From Populus alba (Eukaryota; Streptophyta; Magnoliopsida; Malpighiales; Salicaceae), in the NCBI RefSeq assembly GCF_005239225.2, contig NC_133293.1:248001-312000 (forward strand): a DNA stretch of 64,000 nucleotides, in the 5' to 3' direction. The position numbers and the translations under genes are program-made. This document shows, piece by piece, positions 22,519 to 34,699 of this stretch. The stretch's first letter is position 1. Each line of letters begins with the position of its first letter. The notes under the pieces were generated by a model. The model had not been told where the DNA came from and made no database searches. It saw only the letters and a program-made list of their open reading frames with translations.

Positions 22519-25500
22519 TCACGAAAGGATAGAGAGAGAGAGAGAGAGAGAGAGGCATGCCTGTCTGTATGCTGAAGAATCTCCATAAGATTTTCTTAAT
22601 TCAACTACATACAGCGATGGGCTAATCTCAAACACCTGAAACATTAGAAAATGTATTGATAGGTTCTGGTTGCGGCACAAACACGATGTACAAATTAAGG
22701 AAATCTGAGAATGGAGTTACCTCTGTGGCAACAGAAAGACTGCCCGAACTTTTCTTTCCTCTGTGCTCTTGAATCACTTGAAACTGCAAAAGCATGTGCA
22801 CAGCAATTTCTTAGTTACAACCCAGTGTTAAAATGGCATGATTCCTCAAGTCTGGTAGAGACATGAGAGATTACTGATAAAAAAATACTAACTTTTCCAT
22901 TTCTCTTCTGGACTCGAAACCCCATCTCCGTCACAATATCCTCTATCTTCTCGAGCAAATCGCTCATAGAATGATTGGATGTAAATCTGATCTTCCTCTC
23001 AGAAACATCCTAAATTGAGGCAGATGCAATCAGACATCAAAGTGTATATGCAAATGTGTAGCTGGAGGAAAAATGATGAACAAAGCTTAGTTGAAAAAAG
23101 GTATAAAGCTAGTGCTTTGTGTTTGTTCACCTCTTTCTCAAATAAACCTGAGAGGTCTAGGCATGAGGACATCCCAATTAGTTGAAAAGCATTGATGAGG
23201 TTGGGTGATTTTGGACTCCCATCTTCTGATGGCTACACCGAAGGAAAACTCTTCTCAGTAATAACACTAAAGCAATAAAAAAGTGGCAACAAAGACAAGA
23301 GAATCTCGACTTCTTACCGCTTTCTGAATCGAAAAAGCTGCGTCGTCGATATATACATCATCTTGTTCTTCTGCAGAATCCATTGGAGTATAGCCCACCT
23401 TAAACCATTCATCAGCTTTGATATCAGCTGTTGTTATTCTGGTAACAGGGTTAGGATCCAGAATCCTCTTTATCATATTTTTAGCACCCGGTGACAACCA
23501 TTTTGGTACATGAGCATCCCCCTTGAAGATCTGGAGTCCATCAAGATAATCAAACATTGGAGTTCTTTTCCAGAAAATGAAACAGATGGGACATTTTAAG
23601 AGAAAAAATAAAGAAAGAAATACAAGATCGACAACAAAATGTCAGTACCTTTTGATACAGAACAGCAAGATTTCTATCATCAAAAGGCAGGTACCCTGTG
23701 AGAATTACATACAAAATAACACCGCACGACCATATATCCGATGTAGCACCATCATACCCTCTATTCGAGAGAATCTCAGGCGCAACATAATTAGGGCTTC
23801 CACAGGTTGTATGCAATAACCCGTCATCCTATGGCATCACAAAGAGTTTAGATAACACAAAATAAAGAAGATATAAACATATATACATGTTTAATGTCCA
23901 GAGAAGCATACCCTAAAATGCTGGGGCAAAGCACTGAGTCCAAAATCAGATATCTTGATGTTTCCTTTTGCATCAACAAGAACATTCTCTAGCTGCAAGT
24001 TGAGTCCGCATTCGTGTTAGAATGGCGAGCGGACAAAAACGTCGCATTCAGAGAGCATAAACAAATGTTATGATAGCTAATATGTTTGCTTACCTTAAGA
24101 TCCCTGTGAAAAACACCTTTGTTATGACAGTAACTGACACCATCAATCAACTGCTGGAACATCTTCCTGCCCGCCGCTTCTGGAAGCTTGCCCTTTGATG
24201 CCTACAGGAGACACGCAGCTGAATATGTCACAAAGCTTGAACCTTATCAATTTGAAACATTACTCTTTATGAGGTTGATGAGCTCTAGACATATCAAATG
24301 TGAGTAAAGATTAATTCTCACGATTCTATCAAACAATTCCCCTCCAGTTACATATTCAAGGACCATATAAATCTTGGATTTGCTTGCTAGGACCTGCATT
24401 GGGAAAGGAAAGCACAATTAGCACAAAGTCAGCACACACAATCGCAGACAAACGTGTTCCATGCAGTAGTGCTGGAACAAAAGATGAGATATTCATCATC
24501 ATACGAGTGTTCAAATATTTTAAAAAACAACATCAGTCACATGTAATTATCAAAATACTAAAATCACAACAAAAGATGTAACCTTTTTCACTAAACTAGG
24601 TCTACATGCCATTGTTTGACTTACTAGATAAAGGGAAAATGAAATATTAATCATTTCCACGTCATATATATATAACAGAAAAAACAAAAGGCTATATCTA
24701 TCTTTATATTGATTTGTCCTCAAATCATGGAGGCGAGGGGTCCCATATTGCCCACTAGCTGCTGTAATGCAACAAGGCCAGCCAATGGGGTGTATATAAT
24801 TTGGGCGGTGCGAGTTTCAACCTCATATGGTCCAGACCAGACCTGATTGACAGGACGCTCTCACGTGCTATGCATTAGAGAGTCTTCCTCGTCCACTAAA
24901 CGCAAGCGGCTATTTATAATTGGCCGGTCAGTCTCAGGCACGGCAACAACATAACCCAGACCATAATAATAATAATAATGATAATAATAATAGCCAAGCA
25001 TGAAGGCATCATTTTAATCATATCCACATGATACACACACACAACAGAAAAAATGAATGGTTATATCTATCTTTATAGTGATTTGTCCTCAAATCATGGA
25101 GGCAAGGGGTCCCATATTTCCCACTAGCTGCTGCAATGCAACGAGGCCAGCCAATGGGGTGTAACCTGTAACATCTTTTATTCCAGGGGAGGGAAATAGA
25201 GAAAAGACATTGATAGATGAAAAGAAAAGGTGTTCCTTAATGCAGATTACATAATTGTGGTTGAACGAGTTTTAGATTTATTAGGTTTTTATTCGTGTTA
25301 TTCGATTTTGATTAGCTGGTTCATTAGGTTTTTACCGGTGTAACGGGTTTTTTTTAACACCCCTAGGTTAGATGACGGAGTCAATTGTTGTTCTGCAGGT
25401 TTCTTCTCCGGTCATTGACAACCTTACATGGTCCCGACCAGACCTGACTTGACGGGACCCTCTCACGTGCTATGCATTAGAGAGTCAGGATCTGTGCTAC

Positions 25501-26364
25501 CCTTCACCAAAAACCAACTAAAAGACCATTGACTTGATCCGACGGGCAGGATCACACCAGTGAAACAAAGATCGGTCTACAGACGAGATTAAGGACACGT
25601 CTCCTATGAATTGTTCTTGCCTGGCTGGTTGCTGCAATTTCGCAGCCATGGAAGGCTGGTTGAATTTAGGTTTTTTTAGTAAAATTAAAGTCTTTTGTTT
25701 ATCCCTTCATTACAGGCTTCAAAAATTCAAGCCATAACAAAAAAAAAAACTCCTTGTATTTCCGTTTCTAATAAGGGAATTGAGTAACAAAAAGTGGATG
25801 TTTTATAAAACATACCTCATGTAATCTGACAACGTTTGGATGCTTGAGGAGCTTCAAAGTTGCAATCTCCCTTTTAATCTGTAATAATGATAATAATTAA
25901 AACAATTCAAAAGAATGCGTAAATAATAATTATAAACAGCAATTTGTCTGCCCATGAAAATTTAGGATGGGATCTAAGAAAATCAAACAATCTATTAACA
26001 AGAAAGCCATATTCCCACCCCATTTCTTGCTTTGTTTTTTTAAAAAAGAAAACGTGTAAAGAAAGGAATACTTTTTTGTTTGTTTCAGAATGAGAAGACC
26101 GAAGAACAGGAAACAGAGAGATGTAATTGCAACACGGAAGAAGAAACCCAGAAGAAATTAAAGGTGAAAGACCTGATCGGTGATCTTGAGGTCGATGATT
26201 CTGTTCTTTTCAAGAATCTTAACAGCAAAAGGTTGGCCAGTCTCAATGTTCTTCGCCAGTTTAACTTTCCCGAAATTGCCTTCGCCTAGAGTCCTTCCCA
26301 GATCGTATTTTCCAAGTTGCATTCCCTTCTCCTTCTTCTGCTTCTCCTCCTCCTTTCTCACCAT
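22519..26364 (-). CDS. CIPK21: CBL-interacting protein kinase 21 (SnRK3 family)
   Basis: Eleven exons: 26364-26173, 25878-25816, 24393-24322, 24201-24094, 23992-23912, 23828-23649, 23530-23318, 23232-23131, 23009-22893, 22783-22721 and 22635-22519; 435 residues. CIPKs are Ser/Thr kinases switched on by calcium-loaded CBL sensors, often at membranes, in ion and osmotic stress. Visible are the glycine loop GEGNFGKV, Lys49 (FAVK), HRDLK (141-145) followed by LEN instead of the usual PEN, DFG at 161, APE at 188, the CBL-binding NAF motif at 317-319 (NAFQLIGMS) and the PPI-like region. HRDLKLENV and [18 protein letters not shown] are as I recall them from CIPK21. The last 13 codons are odd: after YRQ the frame runs through a CT microsatellite (Ser-Leu repeats) to a stop, so the normal tail is missing. 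Confidence 0.9.
22531..22554 (-). repeat. (GA/CT)12 microsatellite inside the CIPK21 reading frame
   Basis: The dinucleotide run on the coding strand encodes alternating Leu and Ser just before the stop. Changes in repeat number would move the frame and the stop codon. Confidence 0.85.
24649..25486. repeat. Diverged direct duplication within CIPK21 intron 2
   Basis: 24649-24794 matches 25015-25163 (for example CTATATCTATCTTTATA and AAATCATGGAGGC). 24822-24884 matches 25422-25486 (CCAGACCTGA through CTCACGTGCTATGCATTAGA). The second copy has about 260 bases between the two matching parts that the first lacks. So either an insertion split copy two or a deletion shortened copy one. Confidence 0.8.
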
Positions 26365-26483
26365 TCACCAACAGTTTCTCTCTCACACACAAAACACTTT
26401 TCTTCGTTTTCCTGGTTTCCCTCTCTCTGCCAAAAATACAAACACCCCACGAAATCAAATGAAAGAGGCGGGTGTTTATATCC

Positions 26484-26507
26484 TCTCTCTCCCTCTCTCC
26501 CTCCCTC

Positions 26508-26545
<38 letters not shown>
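26484..26545. repeat. CT and TA microsatellite upstream of CIPK21
   Basis: A pyrimidine (CT) tract passes into a TA run, 120-180 bases upstream of the ATG. It is likely in the 5' UTR or core promoter. Confidence 0.85.
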
Positions 26546-29498
26546 CTCTGCGTGATTTTCTCCTCTGTTTTCTCTCGCAATTATCAGGGTGGGATAAGGA
26601 TGACAGAGCTGTTCGTTATTATCGTTAATTTCAAACTCTGTTAGTGTTTTTATAGATGTCCGTCCGTACGTTGCCTGCTCGGTTCGCTGAATATTAAGAA
26701 TTTTTTTAACAATAGTAATTTTAAGAAAATTACATATAATTCATTAAATTATTGAAATATATTTACTTAAAAAAAAACTAATCAATTTTTTAAATTAAAA
26801 TTAATTTAAAACATTACTCTTAAAATATAGTATTTTCACATGTTTTTTTCAAATTAGATGACATCTAAAAAAACTCCTGTTTTCTAGTCGATGTTTTAAA
26901 TTAAAAGTAAAAAAACTTTATTATGGAGTTTATTATATAACTGTTAAAAAAACACAAAACATTACTATAAACAAACTATAATAGTTATATGATATATACC
27001 TCATATTTATATGATATGGAAGATATTTCCTTAAGATAATTTAGATAAAGATTTAATTTCAATTGATGTATAAATTGGTCTGAAAATATTCTTATCTGTA
27101 AGTGAAAATAAAAAATATTCACAAAAAAATGCTTTAAAACAAATAGAAATCAACTCGAGCTAATCCTTCAAATCTATTACTTGGGTTATAAAATTAGGAT
27201 AATCCTATTAATGGCAAACTAAAATAACAAATATGCAAGATTTTTTAATTAAATAAATATTGAAGGATGAAATTGAAATATAATTAATAAAAAACAACGC
27301 AAAAAAAAAGAAAAAAATAGTAATTAAAAGAATCAAAACTAAATTGAATATAAAAAATAAATGAAATTAAATGTTTAGGAAAAAATCAATTGAAATGAAA
27401 TTTATAGGGATGGAATTGTAAAAAACAAATCCATTAAGAAAATAGCAATTAGAATTAGGATCAAATTTTACATGAAATATTAAATGAAAATGAAATATTT
27501 AGAGGTGGAATTGAAAAAAAAAAACAACCAAGAAAATGATTCAAAATAAAATAAATAGCAATTAAAAAAAAAAATCAAATTTAAAAATAAATTTATAAAA
27601 TCAAATAACCATGGATGAAATCGAAAATAAAATTCAATATGAAATAATCAATGTAAATAAAAAATTACAAATACAGAAGAGGGATTGAATAAAAAAAATT
27701 AAGGGCTAGTGTGATTTTTACATGGCAAACCTAACACACAATCCAAAAAAAAAAAAGGAAAAAAAGAAGAAAATAAAAGCAATTTTGGGTCAAACCATAT
27801 TAAACCACTACATAGACACCACTTAGGAGAAAAGGATGTTGGAACAAATCAAATGATACAGTGGAATTACAATTACAATCACTAAAGCTAGTTGCACGCG
27901 CTGCTTAAAGGTGATAAGTGGCTGGTGTGTGCGAGACACGCTTTAGTAGCTTTTTTATTTTTTATTTTATTTGTATAAAACCAAAAGTGCCATAGAATTC
28001 CATAATAATAACATACAAACCATAATAAAATTACAATAAGCCCCTGAAGCTAAGGTTAAAAAATTGAATGGTAAGGGTAATGCAATAATTTTATTGTTCA
28101 ACCAAAAATAAAAAAATATATAAAATTACTCATGTGCAGAAGATATTAGATTATTTTATTTAAGTGTTATATTAGTAATTTTACCATGCATCAAAGAACA
28201 CAATTACCAAAATAACTTTATACAATTCTTAAAAAATATTTATTTTACGGTGAAAAGACCATCTTATTCTTAAAACAAAGATAAAAGATAAATGATCAAA
28301 GGAGTAATATAATAATTATATTATTATAATAAATAGTGATATATGTTTTTAGGACACAGGAATATCAGTAAAAAATAAGTTTTTTTTGGATAATTTTTCT
28401 TAGTCACCAAACCTATCATTTACAGAATCTTCACAAATCTTTTCCTTTTTATACATAAAATTTCACACATTTGTTTATTGTAACAATCATTTTCACCAAC
28501 TTATTAAGAATTCTGGATCATAAATTAGATGAATTAATCTAAATTAATTTAGATCAATCTAATTTTTTTTATTTTATAAAAAAATTAAAATAATATCATT
28601 TAAAAAACCTAAAAAATGATAAAAATTTAATGTTTTGACATAGTTTTTTCCATGTTGATCATGTTATGAATTAATCTAAGTATTTCTTATTGAGTTATAC
28701 TAAATTAATTTTATTTTTGTTTTTATTAAAATCCAACCTGATATAGGTCCATGTCACACGTCAATCTGCTATGTGGAGCCGGGTATTAAAACAATAATTT
28801 AACACATGTTACTAATTGTAATTCGAAAACCAAAGATGTAAAGTTTTAATGATAACAACGAGTTCGTGGACTATTTCAACATCTAACGTGGATGTTTCCC
28901 ATTTTCATAAATGTATCAATTATTTATTGGACCGTTTCCATTTTTAATTAATTTCCCAATTGCTCACCTACCTTACGTAATTAAACATTATTGTTAGTTA
29001 ATTAATTGATAATTGCCATGTGCTATGTGCTTATATAAGGCAAGCAACGACATGGCGTGGCGGGCTATACATGGCTTCCACTCCATAAAATGGAATAACC
29101 TTGAACCACGTGGCATTGAAAAGAGAATATCCTTTCTCAATTATAAAATAATGTTTTTATATTCCAACTTAATATTGTAACAATATTTTCAATAAAAAAG
29201 AATTATTAGCATGATCATGCAGATAAATATTATCTTATGGGTTAAAATATCTTTAAGCTAATTCATATATCTAAAAAAACAAAATTTGCTTTTCAAAGAT
29301 TTTAAGGATAAATTCTAATTCAATTTATATATCTAGATAATATTAATTCAGAATTTAAAATAAATTCTCAATTTTCGTATAAAGGATTGTTTAGTTATTA
29401 ACAAAAGAATAAATAAATATAAACAGTGGATACAAAAAGATCACGTTTTCCTATATCTTTCTTATAAAAAATCTCAAAACTATCACATGTTCTTTGTC

Positions 29499-29535
<37 letters not shown>

Positions 29536-29617
29536 AATAAACAATAACATTATCCTTTATGAAATACAGTCAACACTCCGCGTAATTTGGGCCGCGTCTA
29601 AGAGAAAGGTGTCGAGC
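26546..29617. other. Gene-poor AT-rich region
   Basis: Its left edge is CIPK21 promoter. The rest is very AT-rich with many short A and T runs, degenerate GAAATTGAAA-like repeats at about 27240-27700, and a TA microsatellite at 29503-29531. I see no gene or intact element. Confidence 0.5.
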
Positions 29618-30768
29618 AATTTTATTATATTTAAGGAAGTAAATAGTTATATTTTATTAGATATTTCTTGGTTTTATTTTTAAAAAATAGATATAATTAA
29701 AATAAATAAATATTCTTATTATTTTTTTTATGGATAAATTTCATCTTTTCTTTTCTCCTTGTGTGCTTTTTTTTTTTTTTTTTTTTAAGATAGATACATA
29801 AAATAATTAATAAGATACTATTAATTATTCTTTGAGTATCATATAATTTTATGGTGATGTCACTTTATTAAGCAAGAAATGGCAGAGTTGCAAGATTTAA
29901 GGGATATTTAAGAGTGTGATAATAGATGTTTTTTTAAAGTGTTTTTTACTCAAAAATACATTAAAATAATATATTTTTTTTAAAAAATTATTTTCGATAT
30001 CAGTATATCAAAACAATCTAAAACCATAAAAAAATATTAATTTTAAATATTAATTTTCTAAAATTTTGCTCAACCAGCTTAATTCACTTCTCATGTTAAC
30101 CCAAGAATTCTACTATTTCTTTAAGCACACTTGAATGTTATATATATATATAAAGGGTAAAATTATATATAACTATAAAGGGTCAAAATATTAATATATA
30201 TATATATAAAAAGGGTCAATTTTATGATATTTAAGGAAGTAAATAGTTATATTTTATTAGATATTTCTTGGTTTTACTTTAAAAAGAAATAGATATAATT
30301 AAAATAAATAAATATTCTTATTATTTTTTTATGAATAAATTTCATCTTTTCTTTTCTCTTTATATGTGTTTTTTTTTTTTAATAGATAGAGTAACTAATA
30401 AGATAAGATACTATTAATTATTTATTGAGTATTGTATAATTTTATGGTGATGTCACTCCATTAAGCAAGAAATGGTGGAGTTGCAAGATTTAAGGAACAT
30501 TTAAGAGTGTGGTAGTAAATGTTTTTTAGAGTATTTTTTATTTAAAAATATATTAAAATAATAATTTTTTTTTTATTTTTAAAAAATTTATTTTTAATCA
30601 GCATATCAAAACAATTTAAAAACATAAAAAAAATATTAATTTTAAACAATTATTTTCTTTAAATTTTGCTCAACCAGCTTAATTCACTTCCCTTATTAAC
30701 CCAAGAGTTCTCCCATTTCTTTAAGCACACTTGAATGTTATATATATATATAAAGGGTCAAAATTAGA
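29618..30768. repeat. Tandem duplication, about 570-595 bp unit
   Basis: Copy 1 (29618 to about 30213) and copy 2 (about 30214-30768) both run from TATTTAAGGAAGTAAATAG through GGTGATGTCACT, a MITE-like block and CAACCAGCTTAATTCACTTC, to a TA run followed by AAGGGTCAA. Substitutions and indels are moderate. The embedded MITE-like part is in both copies, so it was present before the duplication. Confidence 0.88.
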
Positions 30769-32312
30769 TTTCGTGCAAGTATTGAGTTTTTTATGGACCA
30801 AATTAAGCAAAGATGATAAAATCAACGAGGGCAGTCTGAGATAAGTAGCCTAGATTAATGAGTGCTTTCCCCTCCCCTTCCCTTCCCTTCCCTGATGAGA
30901 GATGAGATTAAAAGTCAAATTTCCCCAAGATAAGAGAGCTCAGACATATCCATTTATTGGCTTAAAAAATCAAGGAAAGAGGCAGTAGTGAGTAAACTAT
31001 CCAATCTCCCCTCCCTACGTTTCTTTTTCACTGGCCAATTAAGCAAGGGTATGTAGACGAAGCTAACACGTTATATGGAGCAAGGAATAATAATCAGATC
31101 AATCCTTCAAAATATTAAAAACTTGGTAAGAACGAACATGGAGGAGTACAAGTCTTCTCTCTTACGTGTGCACGCTATGCGTATATGCTGCCTTTTTTCT
31201 CTCTCTGTTGCGTGCAGCAGATGAACAAATTACTCTGTTCACGAACTCGATCGAGGACAAAATAATTTCCATACCTACTGAGTACTCATCCGGGTGAAGG
31301 AAAATGACAAGAATCATGGGAAATTCACAGGCCAGCAAGCCACTTTCAAGCATTAATTGATGGGGAAATATGAATCCCACTTTCACAAGTGACAGGGTTC
31401 TCTACTGTAGCTCGCATTCTTGCTCGGGACTCCACAAATGGAGATCCACATCTGGGTTCTGGCTCCTGTTCTTGGGTGCTCATGCAACCTTGTAGATTAA
31501 TGCAAGCAATATGTCCAAACAAAAAAGGGTTTGATTTGTGTGTATGGTACGAATGTTGCTTTTTTCCTTGGAAAAGAAGATTTTTTTATTTTTTGATATT
31601 TGATAATCATATATAATCATTGGAAATCTTTATAAGAAAAATATCAGTTTGATATTTTCAAGCCTTTTAAAACACGTCTAAACCATTTAATTTTTAATTT
31701 TATTTTTCTTAACAAAGTTGTTATTAGAGGTGACATAGATCATGAGGATAATGCAGCACTTTGATTGACAATGATGGAGATTAATTACTCATGAGACTCT
31801 TGAAGATTTCTCTATCTTTCAATTATTATTATTATTGCTGCTTCATCATCCTCCCTCTAGTGTGAATACCACGTAAAATTATTATTATTTAATTTCACAA
31901 TAAATATATATTTTCAAACGTTAAAAAATGTTCGGTTATTTATAATTTATATTCAAAGATGGATGCAATACGGTCCAATAAAATCAAGACAGCAATTAGG
32001 GTAATGTAATTTTAAAGTTGCCTCTTGTGTGTTTCGAAATCAAGTGGAAGAGCTAGAGCAGGTCCCTTGGGTCCTCTTACGTGGGCTTTAACTTAAATAA
32101 ATCGTGTTCATCAAAATGGAGTTCAAAGCCGCAGAGTTGGGCTCGAAAGGACATTACTCCCATGTTCTGACAGGAGATGGGAAGCGAAGGCAGATGGATC
32201 TCTTCTTATTTACAGACAAAGCTCATACATCTGAATTAAAAGCACAAAACAACAACATGGGATTGGAGAGATCCATAAAACTTTGGTTGCAAATGTAATG
32301 CACAGATATATC
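30769..32312. other. Spacer with possible small gene; no firm call
   Basis: It includes CCTTCC-rich sequence near 30870 and less AT-rich sequence at 31140-31500. A candidate small open frame on the minus strand is listed separately. 32104-32312 is probably the 3' UTR side of the LEA-like gene. Confidence 0.45.
31346..31483 (-). CDS. Candidate 45-residue protein, unrecognised
   Basis: The minus strand from ATG 31483-31481 to TGA 31348-31346 encodes a hydrophilic 45-residue peptide, with MSTQEQEPEPRCGSPFVES at the start and two Cys. It lies in one of the few stretches here with balanced base composition. I recognise no family, no signal peptide and no membrane segment. It may be a real small protein, one exon of a longer gene, or chance. 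Confidence 0.25.
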   Translation of the reverse strand: MSTQEQEPEPRCGSPFVESRARMRATVENPVTCESGIHISPSINA

Positions 32313-33227
32313 TCAAAGCTCTCCATCCCTTTCCTTACCACTACCACCTACTTTTTCCTTAATATGCTGTGACTCCTGCTTTGTAGCCTCCAGAGTTTCA
32401 GCAGTCTTTTGCTTCGCAGTCTCATAATTCTCTTTAGCCTTCTCTTTGGCTTCTTCGTCCTTTCGAGCTGTCTTCTCCTTTATCTGCTCTGCTTTCTCCG
32501 CTGCCTTCTCCTCTGCTTCATAGGCCTTTTCTTTTGCTGCTCCAGAGGCTTCGCTTGCCTTCTCTTTAGTTGCACCCGTTGTTGAAGCAATCGTTTCTTT
32601 CGATGCACTTGCCATTTCGCTAACCTTCTCTTTGGCTGCGTTTGCCATTTCTTTAATCTTCTCTGTCGCAGTATCTTTCATGTCACCTGCCCTTTCTGCA
32701 CCGTATTGAGTGGCTTCTGCTCAAATTTAGAATAACACATATAAGAATCGCTAATTTGGAATGCGTGGATTAGCAAGAAAACCAAATTCCAAAAGAAATC
32801 ATTTAACCAAAACTTGCACGTTCTTGCTCATAAGAGGAGTAATCAATTCACTAATTAACTAACCAGATGCTCTGTCTTTGGCCATCTTAGCAGTGTCAGA
32901 GGCTGTATCAGAAGCTCTCTTAGCAGCCTCCATGGCATCATCCTGCTTTCGCCCAATGGTTTCAGAGATTTTCTCCTTGGCCCATTCGGCCCATGACTCG
33001 GTGGATTCTTTGGCTTCTTTACCATCCTCTTCTGCCTTCTCTCCTGTCTTACCTCTTGCTTCTTTCATTCCATCCGTCACCACTTCAAAATCTTGGCTTT
33101 CTTCTGCTGTGGTTGAAGAACGATCAGCACCAGAGCAGCTACAACTGATGGCAAACATCATCACCAGTATCCCCACCACAAACAAAACCGAGAGCCGACA
33201 AGTACCATTCTTGGAAGGCATGATCAT
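32313..33227 (-). CDS. LEA_4-like protein with N-terminal membrane/signal segment
   Basis: Two exons, 33227-32864 and 32716-32313, encode 255 residues. After MIMPSKNGT comes a hydrophobic stretch (about residues 12-33, LSVLFVVGILVMMFAI) that should act as a signal peptide or anchor. The rest is highly charged, Ala/Lys/Glu/Thr-rich 11-mer-like repeats (AKEKVSEMA, AKEKASEASG, AAEKAEQIKEK, AKENYETAKQK) typical of group-3/LEA_4 proteins. These are disordered in water and fold to amphipathic helix on drying, protecting membranes and proteins. A secretory or ER location is inferred from the N-terminus. The first of two close in-frame ATGs (33227 and 33221) is chosen; either gives the same targeting segment. 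Intron borders are GT-AG. Confidence 0.85.
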
Positions 33228-33825
33228 CAAGAAAATCAAAGAAAGATACCACTCACAACAGTACAGTACTTAATTTATCCTCTCCTATATCAGGTATAAC
33301 AAAACAACACACTATAGCAATTAGCAAGCAACGAGGAAGATCATAAAAATAAAAAGCAAGCAGCGAGGAAGGGAAGTGATGAAAACTGAATAATGAGCAC
33401 GATTGGAAGTGGAAGTAGAAGTAGGGGCTGGGGGGGTTTTTTAAGGGACAAGTTGAGGAGCTTCTTGATCAGATGACAGACGCCATGCAACGTGGAGACT
33501 CAAGAATATGCCAAGTGTTTACGTGATTGACATGTGTCCTTCTCAGTGTGCCACGAGTCAGCTTCTTAATGTAAGGCTACCCTTTTGAAAATTTCTTACT
33601 CTTGTTCTCATCCGAGACACCTATCCAATCTACCGACGGATAAATTGGAGGGGGGGAGTGTCATTAACCACTCGGTTCTAGACGCTACTGCCTAGTTGAT
33701 CCAATAACTTATATATTCGATGTATTAATGTATTTTTAACATTTTTATTTTTTAGTTTAAATCCATGCTTAATAGTGTCAAATGCATAGTAATAACTTAA
33801 TATATCTAGGTTTAGCATAATACTA
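33228..33825. other. LEA-like gene upstream region
   Basis: This is the 5' leader and promoter of the LEA-like gene. The words GACACGT-like/CACGAG near 33550 and TACGTG near 33520 could be ABRE-like, but this is weak. A GGGGGG tract lies at about 33430. No gene is seen. Confidence 0.4.
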
Positions 33826-34390
33826 GACTCAAATAATATGGGTTTGACTTACTTCTAACTTGAACAATTTTAAATTTAGATACGCGTTGAGCTTAAGCAC
33901 ATCAATCTGATGATTTACCATACTTAATATTTTTGAATTTAGCTATATGATGATCTAGGTATAGCCATGTGTGGAGCCTAAACAATTGTGGGTTTAATGA
34001 GTTGCTAGACCTAGCGTCCTTGGATTTAGCCACGTGCTAAGTCTAAATGGACACATGCTTGGAGAGCTGTCAGACCCAAAGTCTTTGGGTTCAATCATAT
34101 GTTAACCTAAATGGACACGGGTCTAACGAGCTACCAGACCAAATATTATTATGTTCAGTTATGTGTTGAGCCCAAATAAATATAGATCTAACGAGCTACC
34201 AAACTAGATATTCTTAGGTTCAGTTACATGATAAGCCTAAATGAACATGGATTTGACAAACTACCCAACCCAATGCCCTTGGGCTCACCTACGTGCCAAG
34301 CCCAAATGGACATGGGTCTAGGCTCATTGCCAGACTTATCAACCATAGGCTTGGTCGTGTGCCAAACATGAATGACTAAAAGTCTTGAGA
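33826..34390. repeat. Degenerate minisatellite, period about 60 bp
   Basis: A motif like GAGCCTAAATGGACATGGGTCTAACGAGCTACCAGACC recurs about every 60 bases, with landmarks near 33879, 33975, 34035, 34095, 34155, 34211, 34275 and 34335. Units differ by many substitutions but few length changes, as expected of an old tandem array. Confidence 0.8.
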
Positions 34391-34522
34391 TCATTAGATG
34401 CTCCGTGTTGGGTCATAAAACTCTGTTGGGCCATAAAATGTTAATGTCAAAGTTATTCATTTCTCTACACCTATAGGTGTATAAAAATCTTTTAAAGGCC
34501 AACTATATTCTCATCTTATCAA

Positions 34523-34618
34523 TATCGTGTAAGGATTATTTGTCCTTTATTAAATATTATGTAAGGGATATTTGTCCCATGTTAATATTGTGTAAGAGAC
34601 ATTTATCCTTCATTAATG
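34523..34618. repeat. Three tandem units of about 32 bp
   Basis: TGTAAGGGATATTTGTCC-like units occur three times in succession (TATCGTGTAAGGATTATTTG, ATTATGTAAGGGATATTTG, ATTGTGTAAGAGACATTTA). They lie just downstream of the 60-bp minisatellite. Confidence 0.8.
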
Positions 34619-34699
34619 TTATCATGAGAAAATGACTTTCTAACCATTCCACTTCAGTAAAATAACAAGGTTAAGAGGTTATGAATACTCCTAAACCAC

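Noticed and set aside
22236..22532. 98-codon open frame on the plus strand near the CIPK21 end
   Set aside because: It overlaps the microsatellite and 3' region of CIPK21, has no recognisable domain, and ends in repeat-coded sequence.
32878..33273. 131-codon open frame on the plus strand
   Set aside because: It is the antisense shadow of the LEA-like first exon, whose repeats give open frames on both strands.
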